A stretch of 64,000 nt of DNA, taken from Billgrantia pellis (GTDB taxonomy: Bacteria; Pseudomonadota; Gammaproteobacteria; Pseudomonadales; Halomonadaceae). This document shows positions 51,184 to 60,212 of the stretch, piece after piece; the stretch's first letter is position 1, and each line of letters starts with the position of its first letter. The DNA lies in contig NZ_VTPY01000001.1 of the NCBI RefSeq assembly GCF_008297955.1, positions 682,001-746,000 on the forward strand. Direction: 5' to 3'. Made by a program: the position numbers and the translations under genes. The notes under the pieces are model-generated. The model was given only the letters and a program-made list of their open reading frames with translations. It was not told the origin of the DNA and ran no database searches.

Positions 51184-52264
51184 CACGCGTATCTATCACA
51201 AGCAGTGCCGCTCATTGGCCGCCGATGGCCATTCAGTGACACTGATCGTCGCCGACGGCGAGGGCAACGAGGAGCGGGACGGAGTGAGCATCGTCGACGT
51301 CGGACGGTTGCCCGGACGCGTGAATCGAGTGATGAAGACCACGCGGCGAGTCTTCGAGCGCGCCCGGCGGATCGACGCCGACCTTTACCACTTGCACGAT
51401 CCCGAGCTGATGCCGGCGGGGCGCCGCCTCAAGCGACTGGGCAAGCGAGTGATCTACGACGCTCATGAGGACCTGCCGCGGCAGATGCTGGCCAAGCATT
51501 ATCTCGGCAGTGCCGCCCGGCAGGTGCTGTCGCGAGGCGTCGACTTCTACCAGCGTCGAATCAGCCGGCACTTCGACGCGGTGGTGGCCGCGACGCCCTA
51601 TATCCGCGACCGCTTTGCCGAATTCCACTCGAATGTCGTGGACGTCAACAACTTTCCGATGCTCGGCGAACTGGATGGTGCGCCGGATGCCCGCCTGACT
51701 GCCGCTGTGGGTGAACCGCCTGCCGTCTGCTACGTGGGTGGGATCGCCGAGGTTCGCGGCATCCGCGAACTCGTGCGGGCCATGGAGAAGGTCGAGCACG
51801 GCTGCCGGCTCCAGCTCGCCGGAGATTTCAAGACACTCGCCCTGGAGCAGGAAGTGATGACCTATGCCGGCTGGGAGCGGGTCGAGGCGCATGGCTATCT
51901 CGACCGCGACGGCGTGCGCCGGGTCATGGCCAGCTCGATAGCCGGCCTGGTGACGCTGCATCCGATCATCAACTACCTCGATGCCTTGCCGGTGAAGATG
52001 TTCGAGTACATGAGTGCCGGGCTGCCGGTCATCGCCTCGGACTTCCCGTTGTGGCGTGACATCGTCGAGGGAAGCGATTGCGGTCTGTGCGTCGATCCGC
52101 TCGATCCCGGCGCGATCGCCCGGGCCATCGATTTCGTGGTGGCCAATCCAGCGCGAGCGCGCGAGATGGGCGACAACGGTCGGCGGGCCGTGACCGAGCG
52201 TTACAACTGGCAACAGGAGGAACGCAAACTGCTGAGCACTTATCGAGCACTATCCGCTGACTGA
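51143..52264 (+). CDS. Glycosyltransferase family 4 protein
   Basis: A 373-residue GT-B glycosyltransferase. The N-terminal domain starts MRVAHLTSAHPRYDTRIYHKQ and holds DLYHLHDPELMPAG and YDAHEDLPRQM. The C-terminal GT4 domain has VCYVGGIAEVRGIRELVRAM, KMFEYMSAGLPVIASDFPLWRDIV and GLCVDPLDPGAIA. ATG 51143 follows AAGGA and lies inside the wzy 3' end (41-bp overlap). It probably adds one sugar of the repeat unit on the cytoplasmic face; donor and linkage are unknown. Confidence 0.9.
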   Translation: MRVAHLTSAHPRYDTRIYHKQCRSLAADGHSVTLIVADGEGNEERDGVSIVDVGRLPGRVNRVMKTTRRVFERARRIDADLYHLHDPELMPAGRRLKRLGKRVIYDAHEDLPRQMLAKHYLGSAARQVLSRGVDFYQRRISRHFDAVVAATPYIRDRFAEFHSNVVDVNNFPMLGELDGAPDARLTAAVGEPPAVCYVGGIAEVRGIRELVRAMEKVEHGCRLQLAGDFKTLALEQEVMTYAGWERVEAHGYLDRDGVRRVMASSIAGLVTLHPIINYLDALPVKMFEYMSAGLPVIASDFPLWRDIVEGSDCGLCVDPLDPGAIARAIDFVVANPARAREMGDNGRRAVTERYNWQQEERKLLSTYRALSAD

Positions 52265-52271
52265 GGCCGGG

Positions 52272-53522
52272 ATGAGACACGTCTGGATTTTGAACCATTA
52301 CGCCAAGAGTCCCGAGGCGGCGGGGGCGGCACGCCACTACCAACTTGCCCGCCATCTGCCCGAACATGGCTGGCGCGCCACGCTGATCGCGTCCAGCGTC
52401 GATCACCCCAGCGGCTTGCAGCGGTTGGCGCCGGGAGTGCAGACCCGGCTCGAGACCCACGGAGACGTGCGCTTCCTGTGGCTACGCACGTCGAGCTACC
52501 AGGGCAACGGGGGCGGACGCATGAAGAACATGCTGGAGTATGCCTGGCAGGCCGTGCGGCCGTCGCGTCTGGCCGACCTGGAGCGCCCCGACCTCATCAT
52601 CGGCTCGAGCGTGCATCCCTTCGCCGCGCTGGCTGGCTGGCGGCTGGCGCGGCGCCATGGGGTGCCGTTCCTGTTCGAGGTGCGCGATCTATGGCCGCAG
52701 ACACTGATCGACATGGGGCGGCTGCGCGAAGGGAGCGCGACGGCTCGTATGCTCCATATCCTGGAGAAATTTCTCTACCGCCGTGCCCGCCGCGTATTGA
52801 CCCTGCTGCCGCAGGCAGTGGACTACATCGCACCGCTCGGTGTCCCCGAAGAGCGTGTGGTATGGCTCTCCAACGGTGTCGACCTCGATGACTACCCCGA
52901 CCCTGCACCGCCGCCGGCGCGGCCGCCGGAGATGCCGCTGACGCTGATGTACTTCGGCAGCCACGGCGAGGCCAACGGACTCGAGACGATGTTAAAGGCG
53001 ATGGCCATCGTCAAGCAGCGGCGGGGGGAGGGAACGGTCCCGCTGCGTCTGCGCCTGATCGGCGACGGGCCCGCCAAGTACGACCTTCAGCGCCAGGCCA
53101 GCCGCCTTGGACTCGATGGGCGCTGGTTGAGCTTCGAGCCACCGGTGCCCAAGCGCGAGATACCGGCGCTGGCGCGCGAGGCCGATGCCTTCGTGATCAC
53201 CGTGCGCGACCTGCCGCGGCTGTATCGATTCGGTATCAGCATGAACAAGCTGTTCGATTACATGGCGGCGGCACGGCCCGTGATCATCGCCTCGGCGGCG
53301 GTCAACGACCCCGTGGCCGACGCCGGAGCCGGCATCACGGTCCCCCCGGAAGACCCGCAGGCCCTGGCCGAAGCGATCGAACGGCTGGTGGCCCTGCCGA
53401 TGGCGGAACGGATCCGCATGGGACAGGCGGGGCGGGCTCATATGGAAGCTTTCTACGATTACCGCATCCTGGCCGGTCGCCTGGCCGGCATCATGAACGA
53501 CGTCATGGAAGAGAAGCGATGA
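52272..53522 (+). CDS. Glycosyltransferase family 4 protein, WbuB-like
   Basis: A 416-residue GT-B enzyme of the WbuB/WcaI type. The N-terminus MRHVWILNHYAKSPE and EAAGAARHYQLARHLPEHGW are typical, with DLIIGSSVHPFAALAGWRLARR and FEVRDLWPQTLIDMG. The C-terminal domain has LTLMYFGSHGEANGLETML, RLIGDGPAKYDLQ and SMNKLFDYMAAARPVIIA. It lies next to the initiating sugar phosphate transferase and overlaps it by 4 bp, so it may add the second sugar. WbuB itself uses an L-FucNAc donor, but that cannot be assumed here. Confidence 0.9.
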   Translation: MRHVWILNHYAKSPEAAGAARHYQLARHLPEHGWRATLIASSVDHPSGLQRLAPGVQTRLETHGDVRFLWLRTSSYQGNGGGRMKNMLEYAWQAVRPSRLADLERPDLIIGSSVHPFAALAGWRLARRHGVPFLFEVRDLWPQTLIDMGRLREGSATARMLHILEKFLYRRARRVLTLLPQAVDYIAPLGVPEERVVWLSNGVDLDDYPDPAPPPARPPEMPLTLMYFGSHGEANGLETMLKAMAIVKQRRGEGTVPLRLRLIGDGPAKYDLQRQASRLGLDGRWLSFEPPVPKREIPALAREADAFVITVRDLPRLYRFGISMNKLFDYMAAARPVIIASAAVNDPVADAGAGITVPPEDPQALAEAIERLVALPMAERIRMGQAGRAHMEAFYDYRILAGRLAGIMNDVMEEKR

Positions 53523-54115
53523 AGCGACTGTTTGACATAGGGGTCGCCCTGCCGGCGCTGATGCTGCTCGCGCCGATCATGGCGACCGTGGCGCTGTTGG
53601 TGAGATGGCGACTCGGCGCTCCGGTGCTGTTTCGCCAGACTCGGCCGGGGCGCCATGGTCGTCCTTTCGAAATGATCAAGTTTCGCACCATGCGCGACGC
53701 CTCCGATCGCGACGGCCACCCGCTGCCCGATGCGGCTCGCCTGACACCCTTGGGTAAGTGGCTGCGCGCGACCAGCCTCGATGAGCTACCCGAGCTGTGG
53801 AATGTGCTCAAGGGCGACATGAGCCTGGTCGGGCCGCGCCCGCTGTTGATGGAGTACCTGCCGCTCTATACGCCACGTCAGGCGCGGCGCCACGAGGTGC
53901 GTCCCGGCGTCACCGGTTGGGCACAGGTCAACGGGCGCAATGCGCTCACCTGGGAGCAGAAGTTCGAGTTGGACGTGTGGTACGTGGACAACCGCTCGAT
54001 GTGGCTGGATCTGCGCATCCTGCTGCTGACGGTGCGCAAGGTGCTGGTACGAGAGGGGATTGCTCACGATGGAGATGTCGCCATGCCCCGATTTCGCGGA
54101 GGCCAACATGAATGA
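53519..54115 (+). CDS. pglC: PglC-type initiating sugar phosphate transferase
   Basis: A 198-residue monotopic phosphoglycosyl transferase, the short class like Campylobacter PglC, which loads UDP-diNAcBac phosphate onto undecaprenyl phosphate. The membrane re-entrant helix is at the N-terminus (MKRLFDIGVALPALMLLAP); the catalytic part has PVLFRQTRPGRHGRPFEMIKFRTMRDA, RATSLDELPELWNVLKGDMSLVGPRPLL and RPGVTGWAQVNGRNAL. The Asp-Glu dyad in SLDELPE is intact. The neighbouring pglD, pglE and pglF-type genes supply exactly this substrate. It overlaps pglD by 8 bp. Confidence 0.92.
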   Translation: MKRLFDIGVALPALMLLAPIMATVALLVRWRLGAPVLFRQTRPGRHGRPFEMIKFRTMRDASDRDGHPLPDAARLTPLGKWLRATSLDELPELWNVLKGDMSLVGPRPLLMEYLPLYTPRQARRHEVRPGVTGWAQVNGRNALTWEQKFELDVWYVDNRSMWLDLRILLLTVRKVLVREGIAHDGDVAMPRFRGGQHE

Positions 54116-54839
54116 TCGTCACCGTCTCGCCATCCTCGGCGCCAGCGGACACGGCAAGGTCGTGGCGGATATCGCCATCCAGACCGGCTGGCAGGAACTG
54201 GTCTTCTATGACGATGCCTGGCCGGAAAAGCGTCACCTCGAGCGCTGGGAGATACGGGGCACGTTGCCCATGCTGCTGCACGACCTGGCCGACTACGATG
54301 GGGTGTTCGTCGCCATCGGGCACAACACCATTCGCGACGTCAAGCTCGAGGAGCTGATGCGCCACGGCGCCACTATCGTTTCGTTGGTGCATCCGCGTGC
54401 CATCGTCAGTCCCATGGCGCGGCTCGGGGCCGGCAGCGTGGTCATGCCCGGGGCGGTGATCAATGCCTTTGCCGAGCTGGGCCGGGGGGGCATCGTCAAC
54501 TCGGCGGCGACCGTCGATCACGACTGTCGGTTGGGCGACTGCGTTCACGTGGCGCCCGGCGCCAACATCGCCGGTGACGTCGAAGTGGGCCGCCTCAGCT
54601 GGATCGGCGCAGGCGCCGTGGTGCGCCAAGGGGTTGCCATCGGAGCCAACGTGATGATCGGTGCCGGGGCGGCGGTGGTAGCGGATATCGCGAACGATCA
54701 GGTAATGGGGGGAGTACCGGCCCGCCCGCTGCCGTCTTCACCGGGCGCAAGCGACATCGGCGAGGGGAAGGACGATCCCCCGCCCGGTGCCTCGAACGTG
54801 CTCCACCTGGATCTGAAGTCACCGAAAGGAAGATCGTGA
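54108..54839 (+). CDS. pglD: PglD-type UDP-4-amino-sugar N-acetyltransferase
   Basis: PglD acetylates the C4 amino group made by PglE to give UDP-N,N'-diacetylbacillosamine. The 243-residue protein has an N-terminal sugar-binding Rossmann-like domain (LAILGASGHGKVVADIA) and a left-handed beta-helix with hexapeptide repeats (GAGSVVMPGAVINAFAELG, NSAATVDHDCRLGD, HVAPGANIAGDVEVG). The catalytic His is probably in TVDHDC. ATG 54108 follows GCGGAGG. A hydrophilic tail of about 35 residues beyond the usual end is extra. Confidence 0.92.
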   Translation: MNDRHRLAILGASGHGKVVADIAIQTGWQELVFYDDAWPEKRHLERWEIRGTLPMLLHDLADYDGVFVAIGHNTIRDVKLEELMRHGATIVSLVHPRAIVSPMARLGAGSVVMPGAVINAFAELGRGGIVNSAATVDHDCRLGDCVHVAPGANIAGDVEVGRLSWIGAGAVVRQGVAIGANVMIGAGAAVVADIANDQVMGGVPARPLPSSPGASDIGEGKDDPPPGASNVLHLDLKSPKGRS

Positions 54840-56020
54840 TGCTCAACGGACCCTTTTCCCCTTGGCCCGACTATACCCGTGAGGAAGCCGATGCCGTGAC
54901 GCGCGTATTGCTCTCCAACCGCGTGAACTATTGGACGGGCAGCGAGGCGCGCGACTTCGAGCATGAGTTCGCCCGTTTCGCCGATAGCGAATACGCCATC
55001 GCGGTGGCCAACGGGACCGTCGCGCTGGAGCTGGCCCTGCGTGGCCTCGGCATCGGTGAGCGGCCCGACGACGAAGTGATCGTCACGTCGCGCACGTTTC
55101 TCGCTTCGGCATCCAGCATCGTCATGGCCGGGGCGGTGCCGGTGTTCGCCGATGTCGATCGCGACTCGCAGAACATCACTGCCCGGAGCGTGGCCGAGAG
55201 GATCACGCCGCGTACCCGGGCGATCATCGCTGTGCATCTGGCCGGCTGGCCCTGCGAGATGGAGGGGCTGGTGGCGCTCGCCGAGCGGCACGGCCTCTAT
55301 GTGATCGAAGACTGTGCCCAGGCCCATGGGGCGCGCTACCGCGGACGCAGCGTCGGCAGTCTCGGCCATGTGGGTTGTTGGTCGTTCTGTCAGGACAAGA
55401 TCATGACCACCGGCGGCGAGGGTGGGATGGTCACCACCAGCGACGCCGAGCTATGGCGACGCATGTGGGCCTTCAAGGACCATGGAAAGAGCTGGGAGGC
55501 GGTCCATGAACGCGAGCATCCGCCCGGCTTCCGCTGGTTGCATGAGAGCTTCGGCACCAACTGGCGGCTGACCGAGTTACAGGCCGCCATCGGTCGGATC
55601 CAGCTAGCCAGGCTGCCGCGGTGGAAGGCGGCTCGCCAGGCCAATGCGGCGCGCATCTGGCAGACGGCGGAGCGATGCCCAGGCTTGCGCGCACCCCGGG
55701 TGCCCGAGCACTGCGAGCATGCCGCCTATAAATGCTACGTCTTCACCGAGCCCGACCGCCTGCGGGCGGGTTGGCATCGCGATCGGATCATGACCGCGAT
55801 CAATGCCGCCGGCGTGCCGTGCTTTTCGGGTTCCTGTTCGGAGGTCTATCGCGAAAGGGCCTTCGACGAAACCGGTTGGCGCCCCGAGACGCCGCTGCCC
55901 ATCGCCCGGGAGCTGGGCGAGACCAGCCTGATGTTCCTGTGCCACCCGACACTGACCGAAGACGAGATAGCGCGTACCTGTACGACGCTCGAAGAGGTCA
56001 TGGCGCAGGCCTGCGCCTGA
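54836..56020 (+). CDS. pglE: PglE-type UDP-4-keto-sugar aminotransferase (DegT/DnrJ/EryC1)
   Basis: PglE aminates the 4-keto-6-deoxy intermediate with glutamate as donor. The 394-residue protein has VANGTVALELALRGLGIG, EVIVTSRTFLASAS, VIEDCAQAHGARYRG and the PLP lysine K188 in SFCQDKIMTTGGEGGM. The CQDKIMTTGGEGG form is typical of the PglE/WeeJ group. It overlaps pglD by 4 bp and precedes the dehydratase gene, so the whole UDP-diNAcBac pathway is contiguous. Confidence 0.92.
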   Translation: MMLNGPFSPWPDYTREEADAVTRVLLSNRVNYWTGSEARDFEHEFARFADSEYAIAVANGTVALELALRGLGIGERPDDEVIVTSRTFLASASSIVMAGAVPVFADVDRDSQNITARSVAERITPRTRAIIAVHLAGWPCEMEGLVALAERHGLYVIEDCAQAHGARYRGRSVGSLGHVGCWSFCQDKIMTTGGEGGMVTTSDAELWRRMWAFKDHGKSWEAVHEREHPPGFRWLHESFGTNWRLTELQAAIGRIQLARLPRWKAARQANAARIWQTAERCPGLRAPRVPEHCEHAAYKCYVFTEPDRLRAGWHRDRIMTAINAAGVPCFSGSCSEVYRERAFDETGWRPETPLPIARELGETSLMFLCHPTLTEDEIARTCTTLEEVMAQACA

Positions 56021-56032
56021 CGCCGGAGTGAG

Positions 56033-56052
56033 GCGGGCGCGTCGGCGCCCGC
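56033..56052 (+). repeat. GC hairpin between pglE and the dehydratase gene
   Basis: An 8-bp stem GCGGGCGC/GCGCCCGC with loop GTCG lies in the 49-bp gap. No T tract follows, so it is more likely an mRNA processing or stability stem than a terminator. Confidence 0.5.
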
Positions 56053-56069
56053 GGTCATGGAGAGACGAC

Positions 56070-58037
56070 ATGCGAAATCTGCTGCAATCCCTGTTCCGAC
56101 TGCCCAGACGGCAGAAGCGTACCATCCAGTTGGTGGTCGACTGCGTGCTGATCGCGGCAAGCTTCCTGTTGGCCATGCTGTTGCGCCTGGAGGACTGGGC
56201 GCCGCTGGTGGAGGTACGCACCTGGCTGGCGTTGGTCGTCATGATCCCGCTGAGCCTGGCCATTTACATCCGCCTTGGCTTCTATCGTGCGGTGATCCGC
56301 TACCTGGGGCCCAAGGCGATACGCGCCGTGGTGATCGGCGTCGTGGTATCGGCGCTATCGCTGCCGCTGGCGAGCTACCTCTTCGCGCTCGGCATCCCGC
56401 GCAGCGTGCCCTTTATCTATGCCATGCTGGCATTATTGACCATCGGTGGGGTGCGCTTCGGCCTGCGTGCGATCTACCTGCGCAGCCAGATCCGCCACAA
56501 GCCGCGCGTGGTGATCTACGGCGCCGGTTCGGCAGGGCGTCAACTGGCCGTATCGCTCAGTCATGGCCAGGAGTATCTGCCGATCGCCTTCGTTGACGAC
56601 GCCGTGAGCCTGCAGAACACCTATATCGAGGGCCTCAAGGTTTATCCGCCGCGCCAGCTCGGGTATCTCTCCGATACCTACGGTGCCGAGCGGGTACTGA
56701 TGGCCATGCCCAGCGTGAGTCGCGAGCGCCGTCGCGAGATCCTCGCCGAACTCGAGCCTCAGGGTTTCCCGGTCCAGACGATCCCCGGGGTGGCCGACAT
56801 GGTGACCGGACGCGCCAGGATCAGCGAGGTGCGTGACGTAGCGGTCGAGGATCTGCTCGGGCGCGATCCGGTACCCCCCAATCCCGCCCTGATGGAAGCC
56901 AACATTCGCGGCAAGGTAGTGCTGGTCACCGGTGCCGGTGGCTCCATCGGCTCGGAGCTGTGCCGCCAGATTCTGCGCCACGGACCGAGCCGCCTTCTGC
57001 TGCTCGAGATCTCCGAATTCGGCCTTTATCGCATCGAGCAGGATCTGCACCGCATCGTGAAGGAGGAGGGGCACGAGGTGCGTATCGAGGCCCTGCTCGG
57101 GTCCGTCCAGCACCGCCAGCGCCTGACCGCGGTGATGAAGGCCTATGCGGTCGAGACCGTCTACCATGCAGCGGCCTACAAGCATGTACCGATGGTCGAG
57201 CACAACGTCGTCGAAGGCGTGCAGAACAATGTCTTCGGCACGCTATCGACGGCCCGCGCGGCCATCGATGCCGGCGTCGAAACCTTCGTGCTGGTGTCTA
57301 CCGACAAGGCAGTGCGGCCGACCAACGTGATGGGCACCACCAAGCGACTGGCCGAGCTGATCTGCCAAGCCCTTGCCGGCCACCAGAACGCCACTCGCTT
57401 CTGCATGGTGCGCTTCGGTAACGTCCTGGGTTCGAGCGGTTCGGTGGTACCGCTGTTCCGTGAGCAGATCCAGGCGGGTGGCCCGATTACCGTGACGCAC
57501 CCCGACATCACTCGTTTCTTCATGACCATTCCCGAAGCGGCACAGTTGGTGATCCAGGCCGGCGCCATGGCACAGGGAGGCGACGTCTTCGTGCTCGACA
57601 TGGGGGAACCGGTGCGCATCGCCGACCTGGCGCGCCAAATGGTGCGGCTATCGGGACTCAAGGTGCGCGACGAACGCAACCCGGAGGGTGACGTAGCCAT
57701 TGCTTACACCGGGCTGCGACCTGGCGAGAAGCTCTACGAGGAGCTGCTGGTGGGGGATAACGTGTCCGCGACGTCGCACCCGCGCATCATGACGGCCCAG
57801 GAAGTGTTCTGGGAATGGCCTCGTTTGGAGGCCTACCTGGATCGTTTGTTCGAGGCCTGTCGCCTCTTTCATCACAACGGCATTCGCCGCTTGTTGCTGG
57901 AAGCTCCCACCGCTTATCGCCCCCAGGGCGACATCGTCGACCTGGTGTGGCTCGAAAAGCGGCGCCGGGAGGCCGAGGCGCCTGTCACGAATGCCGCGGT
58001 GACGCCGTTGCGGCCGATTCTCGAGCGCTATCGTTAG
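56070..58037 (+). CDS. pglF: WbpM/PglF-type UDP-GlcNAc 4,6-dehydratase
   Basis: This enzyme converts UDP-GlcNAc to the 4-keto-6-deoxy sugar, the first step to bacillosamine. The 655-residue protein has four or five N-terminal membrane helices (about 15-120), a first nucleotide-binding domain (VVIYGAGSAGRQLA) and the SDR catalytic domain with VTGAGGSIGSELCRQ (from residue 288), YHAAAYKHVPMVE and STDKAVRPTNVMGTTKR. The usual catalytic tyrosine is replaced by M421 (with K425), as in WbpM and PglF. ATG 56070 follows GGAGAG. It closes the pgl block. Confidence 0.94.
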   Translation: MRNLLQSLFRLPRRQKRTIQLVVDCVLIAASFLLAMLLRLEDWAPLVEVRTWLALVVMIPLSLAIYIRLGFYRAVIRYLGPKAIRAVVIGVVVSALSLPLASYLFALGIPRSVPFIYAMLALLTIGGVRFGLRAIYLRSQIRHKPRVVIYGAGSAGRQLAVSLSHGQEYLPIAFVDDAVSLQNTYIEGLKVYPPRQLGYLSDTYGAERVLMAMPSVSRERRREILAELEPQGFPVQTIPGVADMVTGRARISEVRDVAVEDLLGRDPVPPNPALMEANIRGKVVLVTGAGGSIGSELCRQILRHGPSRLLLLEISEFGLYRIEQDLHRIVKEEGHEVRIEALLGSVQHRQRLTAVMKAYAVETVYHAAAYKHVPMVEHNVVEGVQNNVFGTLSTARAAIDAGVETFVLVSTDKAVRPTNVMGTTKRLAELICQALAGHQNATRFCMVRFGNVLGSSGSVVPLFREQIQAGGPITVTHPDITRFFMTIPEAAQLVIQAGAMAQGGDVFVLDMGEPVRIADLARQMVRLSGLKVRDERNPEGDVAIAYTGLRPGEKLYEELLVGDNVSATSHPRIMTAQEVFWEWPRLEAYLDRLFEACRLFHHNGIRRLLLEAPTAYRPQGDIVDLVWLEKRRREAEAPVTNAAVTPLRPILERYR

Positions 58038-58177
58038 CCGGGCCGCCCTGCATCGCCTGTCGGTCCGGGATGGCCGGCAGCGTTCTCGTCGCAACGACAA
58101 CGCATCGCACCCACCCTTGCGAATCATCGCCTCACGGTCCGACTGCGGGCCGGAGGACCGTTCATGGAGAGTCGAAC

Positions 58178-60031
58178 ATGTGTGGCATCGTAGCTGCCGT
58201 GGGTTCGGACGATGTCCTGCCCATTCTGTTGGATGGCCTCAAGCGTCTCGAGTATCGAGGCTATGATTCGGCCGGCGTTGCCCTGGTGGAAGCGCCTGGC
58301 CGCTTGAGGCGCGCCCGCGAGGTCGGCAAGGTGGCGGCCCTCGAGCGGCGGCTGTCAACCGCGCCGCTGAAGGGCCTGACGGGCGTGGCCCACACCCGCT
58401 GGGCCACCCATGGCCAGCCCAGTCAGGACAACGCGCATCCCCATGTGTCGGGGCGCATCGCCGTCGTGCACAACGGCATCATCGAGAATCATCATGCGCT
58501 CAAGCGCGAGCTCATCGCCGAGGGCTACACCTTCACCTCCGATACCGACACCGAGGTCGTGGCCCATCTGATCGAGCGTGAACTGCACCGTCATGGCGAC
58601 CTGCTCGGTGCGGTCGATGCCGCGGTGGCGCGACTCGAAGGGGCCTATGCCTTGGGTGTGATCGATGCCGATAGACCGGGTCGCGTGATCGGGGCACGGC
58701 ATGGCAGTCCGCTGGTGGTCGGCATCGGCGAGGAGGGTTACTACCTCGGTTCCGATCCTCTGGCGCTATTGTCGGTCACTGATCGTTTCCTGTACCTGGA
58801 GGACGGCGATCTGGTAGAAGCGACCCGCACCGGCTGTGTGGTACATGAGTGGGACGAGCGCGGCGGCAAACGGAGTCCTGCGGTGCGGGAACCGATGCGC
58901 TACGAGCACGACGACCCGTCGGTCGGCAAGGATGAGTTCGCGCATTACATGCTCAAGGAAATCTACGAGCAACCGGTTGCCGTCGCCAACGCCCTGGAAG
59001 GGCGCCTGGGCAGTGACCAGGTACTGATCGAGGCCTTCGGTCCGCGGGCCGGGCAATTGCTGGGCGACACCCGTCAGATTCATCTCGTCGCCTGTGGCAC
59101 GAGCTACCATGCCGGGCTGGTGGCGCGCTACTGGATCGAAGAGCTGGCGGGCATCCCGTGCCAAGTCGAGGTCGCCTCGGAATATCGGTACCGCGATGTG
59201 GTGGCGCCTCCGGGCACGCTGTTGCTGACCCTCTCCCAGTCGGGCGAGACGGCCGATACGCTCGCGGCACTGCGCCATGCCCGTGCGCGTCAGGGGCAAA
59301 CTTACGTAGGGGCATTGTCGATCTGCAACGTGCCGGGCAGTTCCCTCGTGCGCGAGTCGGATCTCAGCCTGATGACCCATGCCGGCCCCGAGATCGGCGT
59401 GGCGTCGACCAAGGCCTTCACCACCCAATTGACCGCTCTGATGCTGTTGGCCCTGGCGCTGCGCCAACTTCATGGCGGCGACGGCGAGTTGACGGCGAGG
59501 CTGGTGCATCGCCTTCGGTACCTGCCGACACTGCTGGGCGATGCGCTCAAGCTCGATGCTGACATCGCCAGGCTCGCACAGCGCTTCAGCGGCTATCGCC
59601 ATACCCTGTTCCTGGGGCGTGGCGCACAGATGCCCATCGCCCAGGAGGGGGCGCTCAAACTCAAGGAGATCTCCTACATACATGCCGAGGCTTATGCCGC
59701 CGGCGAACTGAAGCACGGTCCTCTGGCCCTGATCGACGCCAGCATGCCAGTCGTGGCATTGGCCCCCATGGATGGGTTGCTCGACAAGTTGAAATCCAAC
59801 CTGCAGGAGGTACGGGCGCGTGGTGGGCGGCTGCTGGTCTTCGCCGACCCCGAGAGCGGTCTGGAGGCGGCGGATGGCATGACGGTGGTGAACGTGCCGG
59901 CCTGCTGTCGCTTCCTGGCACCGCTGGTTTATACCCTGCCGCTGCAACTGCTGGCCTATCATGTGGCGGTCGCGCGGAGCACGGATGTGGACCAGCCACG
60001 CAACCTGGCGAAGTCGGTGACTGTCGAATGA
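58178..60031 (+). CDS. glmS: Glutamine--fructose-6-phosphate aminotransferase (isomerizing)
   Basis: GlmS makes glucosamine-6-phosphate, the precursor of UDP-GlcNAc. The 617-residue protein begins MCGIVAAVGSDDV, exposing the catalytic N-terminal Cys of the glutaminase domain, with RLEYRGYDSAG, HTRWATHG and HNGIIENH. Two SIS domains follow (LVACGTSYHAG, SQSGETADTLAALR, AGPEIGVASTKAFTTQ, LFLGRGAQMPIAQEGALKLKEISYIHAEAYAAGELKHGPLALI split across the second), and the end is NLAKSVTVE. ATG 58178 follows GGAGAG. Being inside the cluster, it may be a second, locus-dedicated copy that boosts amino-sugar supply. Confidence 0.97.
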   Translation: MCGIVAAVGSDDVLPILLDGLKRLEYRGYDSAGVALVEAPGRLRRAREVGKVAALERRLSTAPLKGLTGVAHTRWATHGQPSQDNAHPHVSGRIAVVHNGIIENHHALKRELIAEGYTFTSDTDTEVVAHLIERELHRHGDLLGAVDAAVARLEGAYALGVIDADRPGRVIGARHGSPLVVGIGEEGYYLGSDPLALLSVTDRFLYLEDGDLVEATRTGCVVHEWDERGGKRSPAVREPMRYEHDDPSVGKDEFAHYMLKEIYEQPVAVANALEGRLGSDQVLIEAFGPRAGQLLGDTRQIHLVACGTSYHAGLVARYWIEELAGIPCQVEVASEYRYRDVVAPPGTLLLTLSQSGETADTLAALRHARARQGQTYVGALSICNVPGSSLVRESDLSLMTHAGPEIGVASTKAFTTQLTALMLLALALRQLHGGDGELTARLVHRLRYLPTLLGDALKLDADIARLAQRFSGYRHTLFLGRGAQMPIAQEGALKLKEISYIHAEAYAAGELKHGPLALIDASMPVVALAPMDGLLDKLKSNLQEVRARGGRLLVFADPESGLEAADGMTVVNVPACCRFLAPLVYTLPLQLLAYHVAVARSTDVDQPRNLAKSVTVE

Positions 60032-60212
60032 GCCGGGGCCAAGCGACACGAACCTCCGTTTGTGACACTCGGACTCGCCTGCCGAGCCGGCGGGGCAGGC
60101 ATCGACCCCATTGCGCCGAGAGGTGATGAGTGACAGGACGCCGTGGCTTGCCAGGAAGGCAGCACGTCGCGGCGCCCGGTGACGGCAGCGTATCGACGGA
60201 CAAGCGACCGCC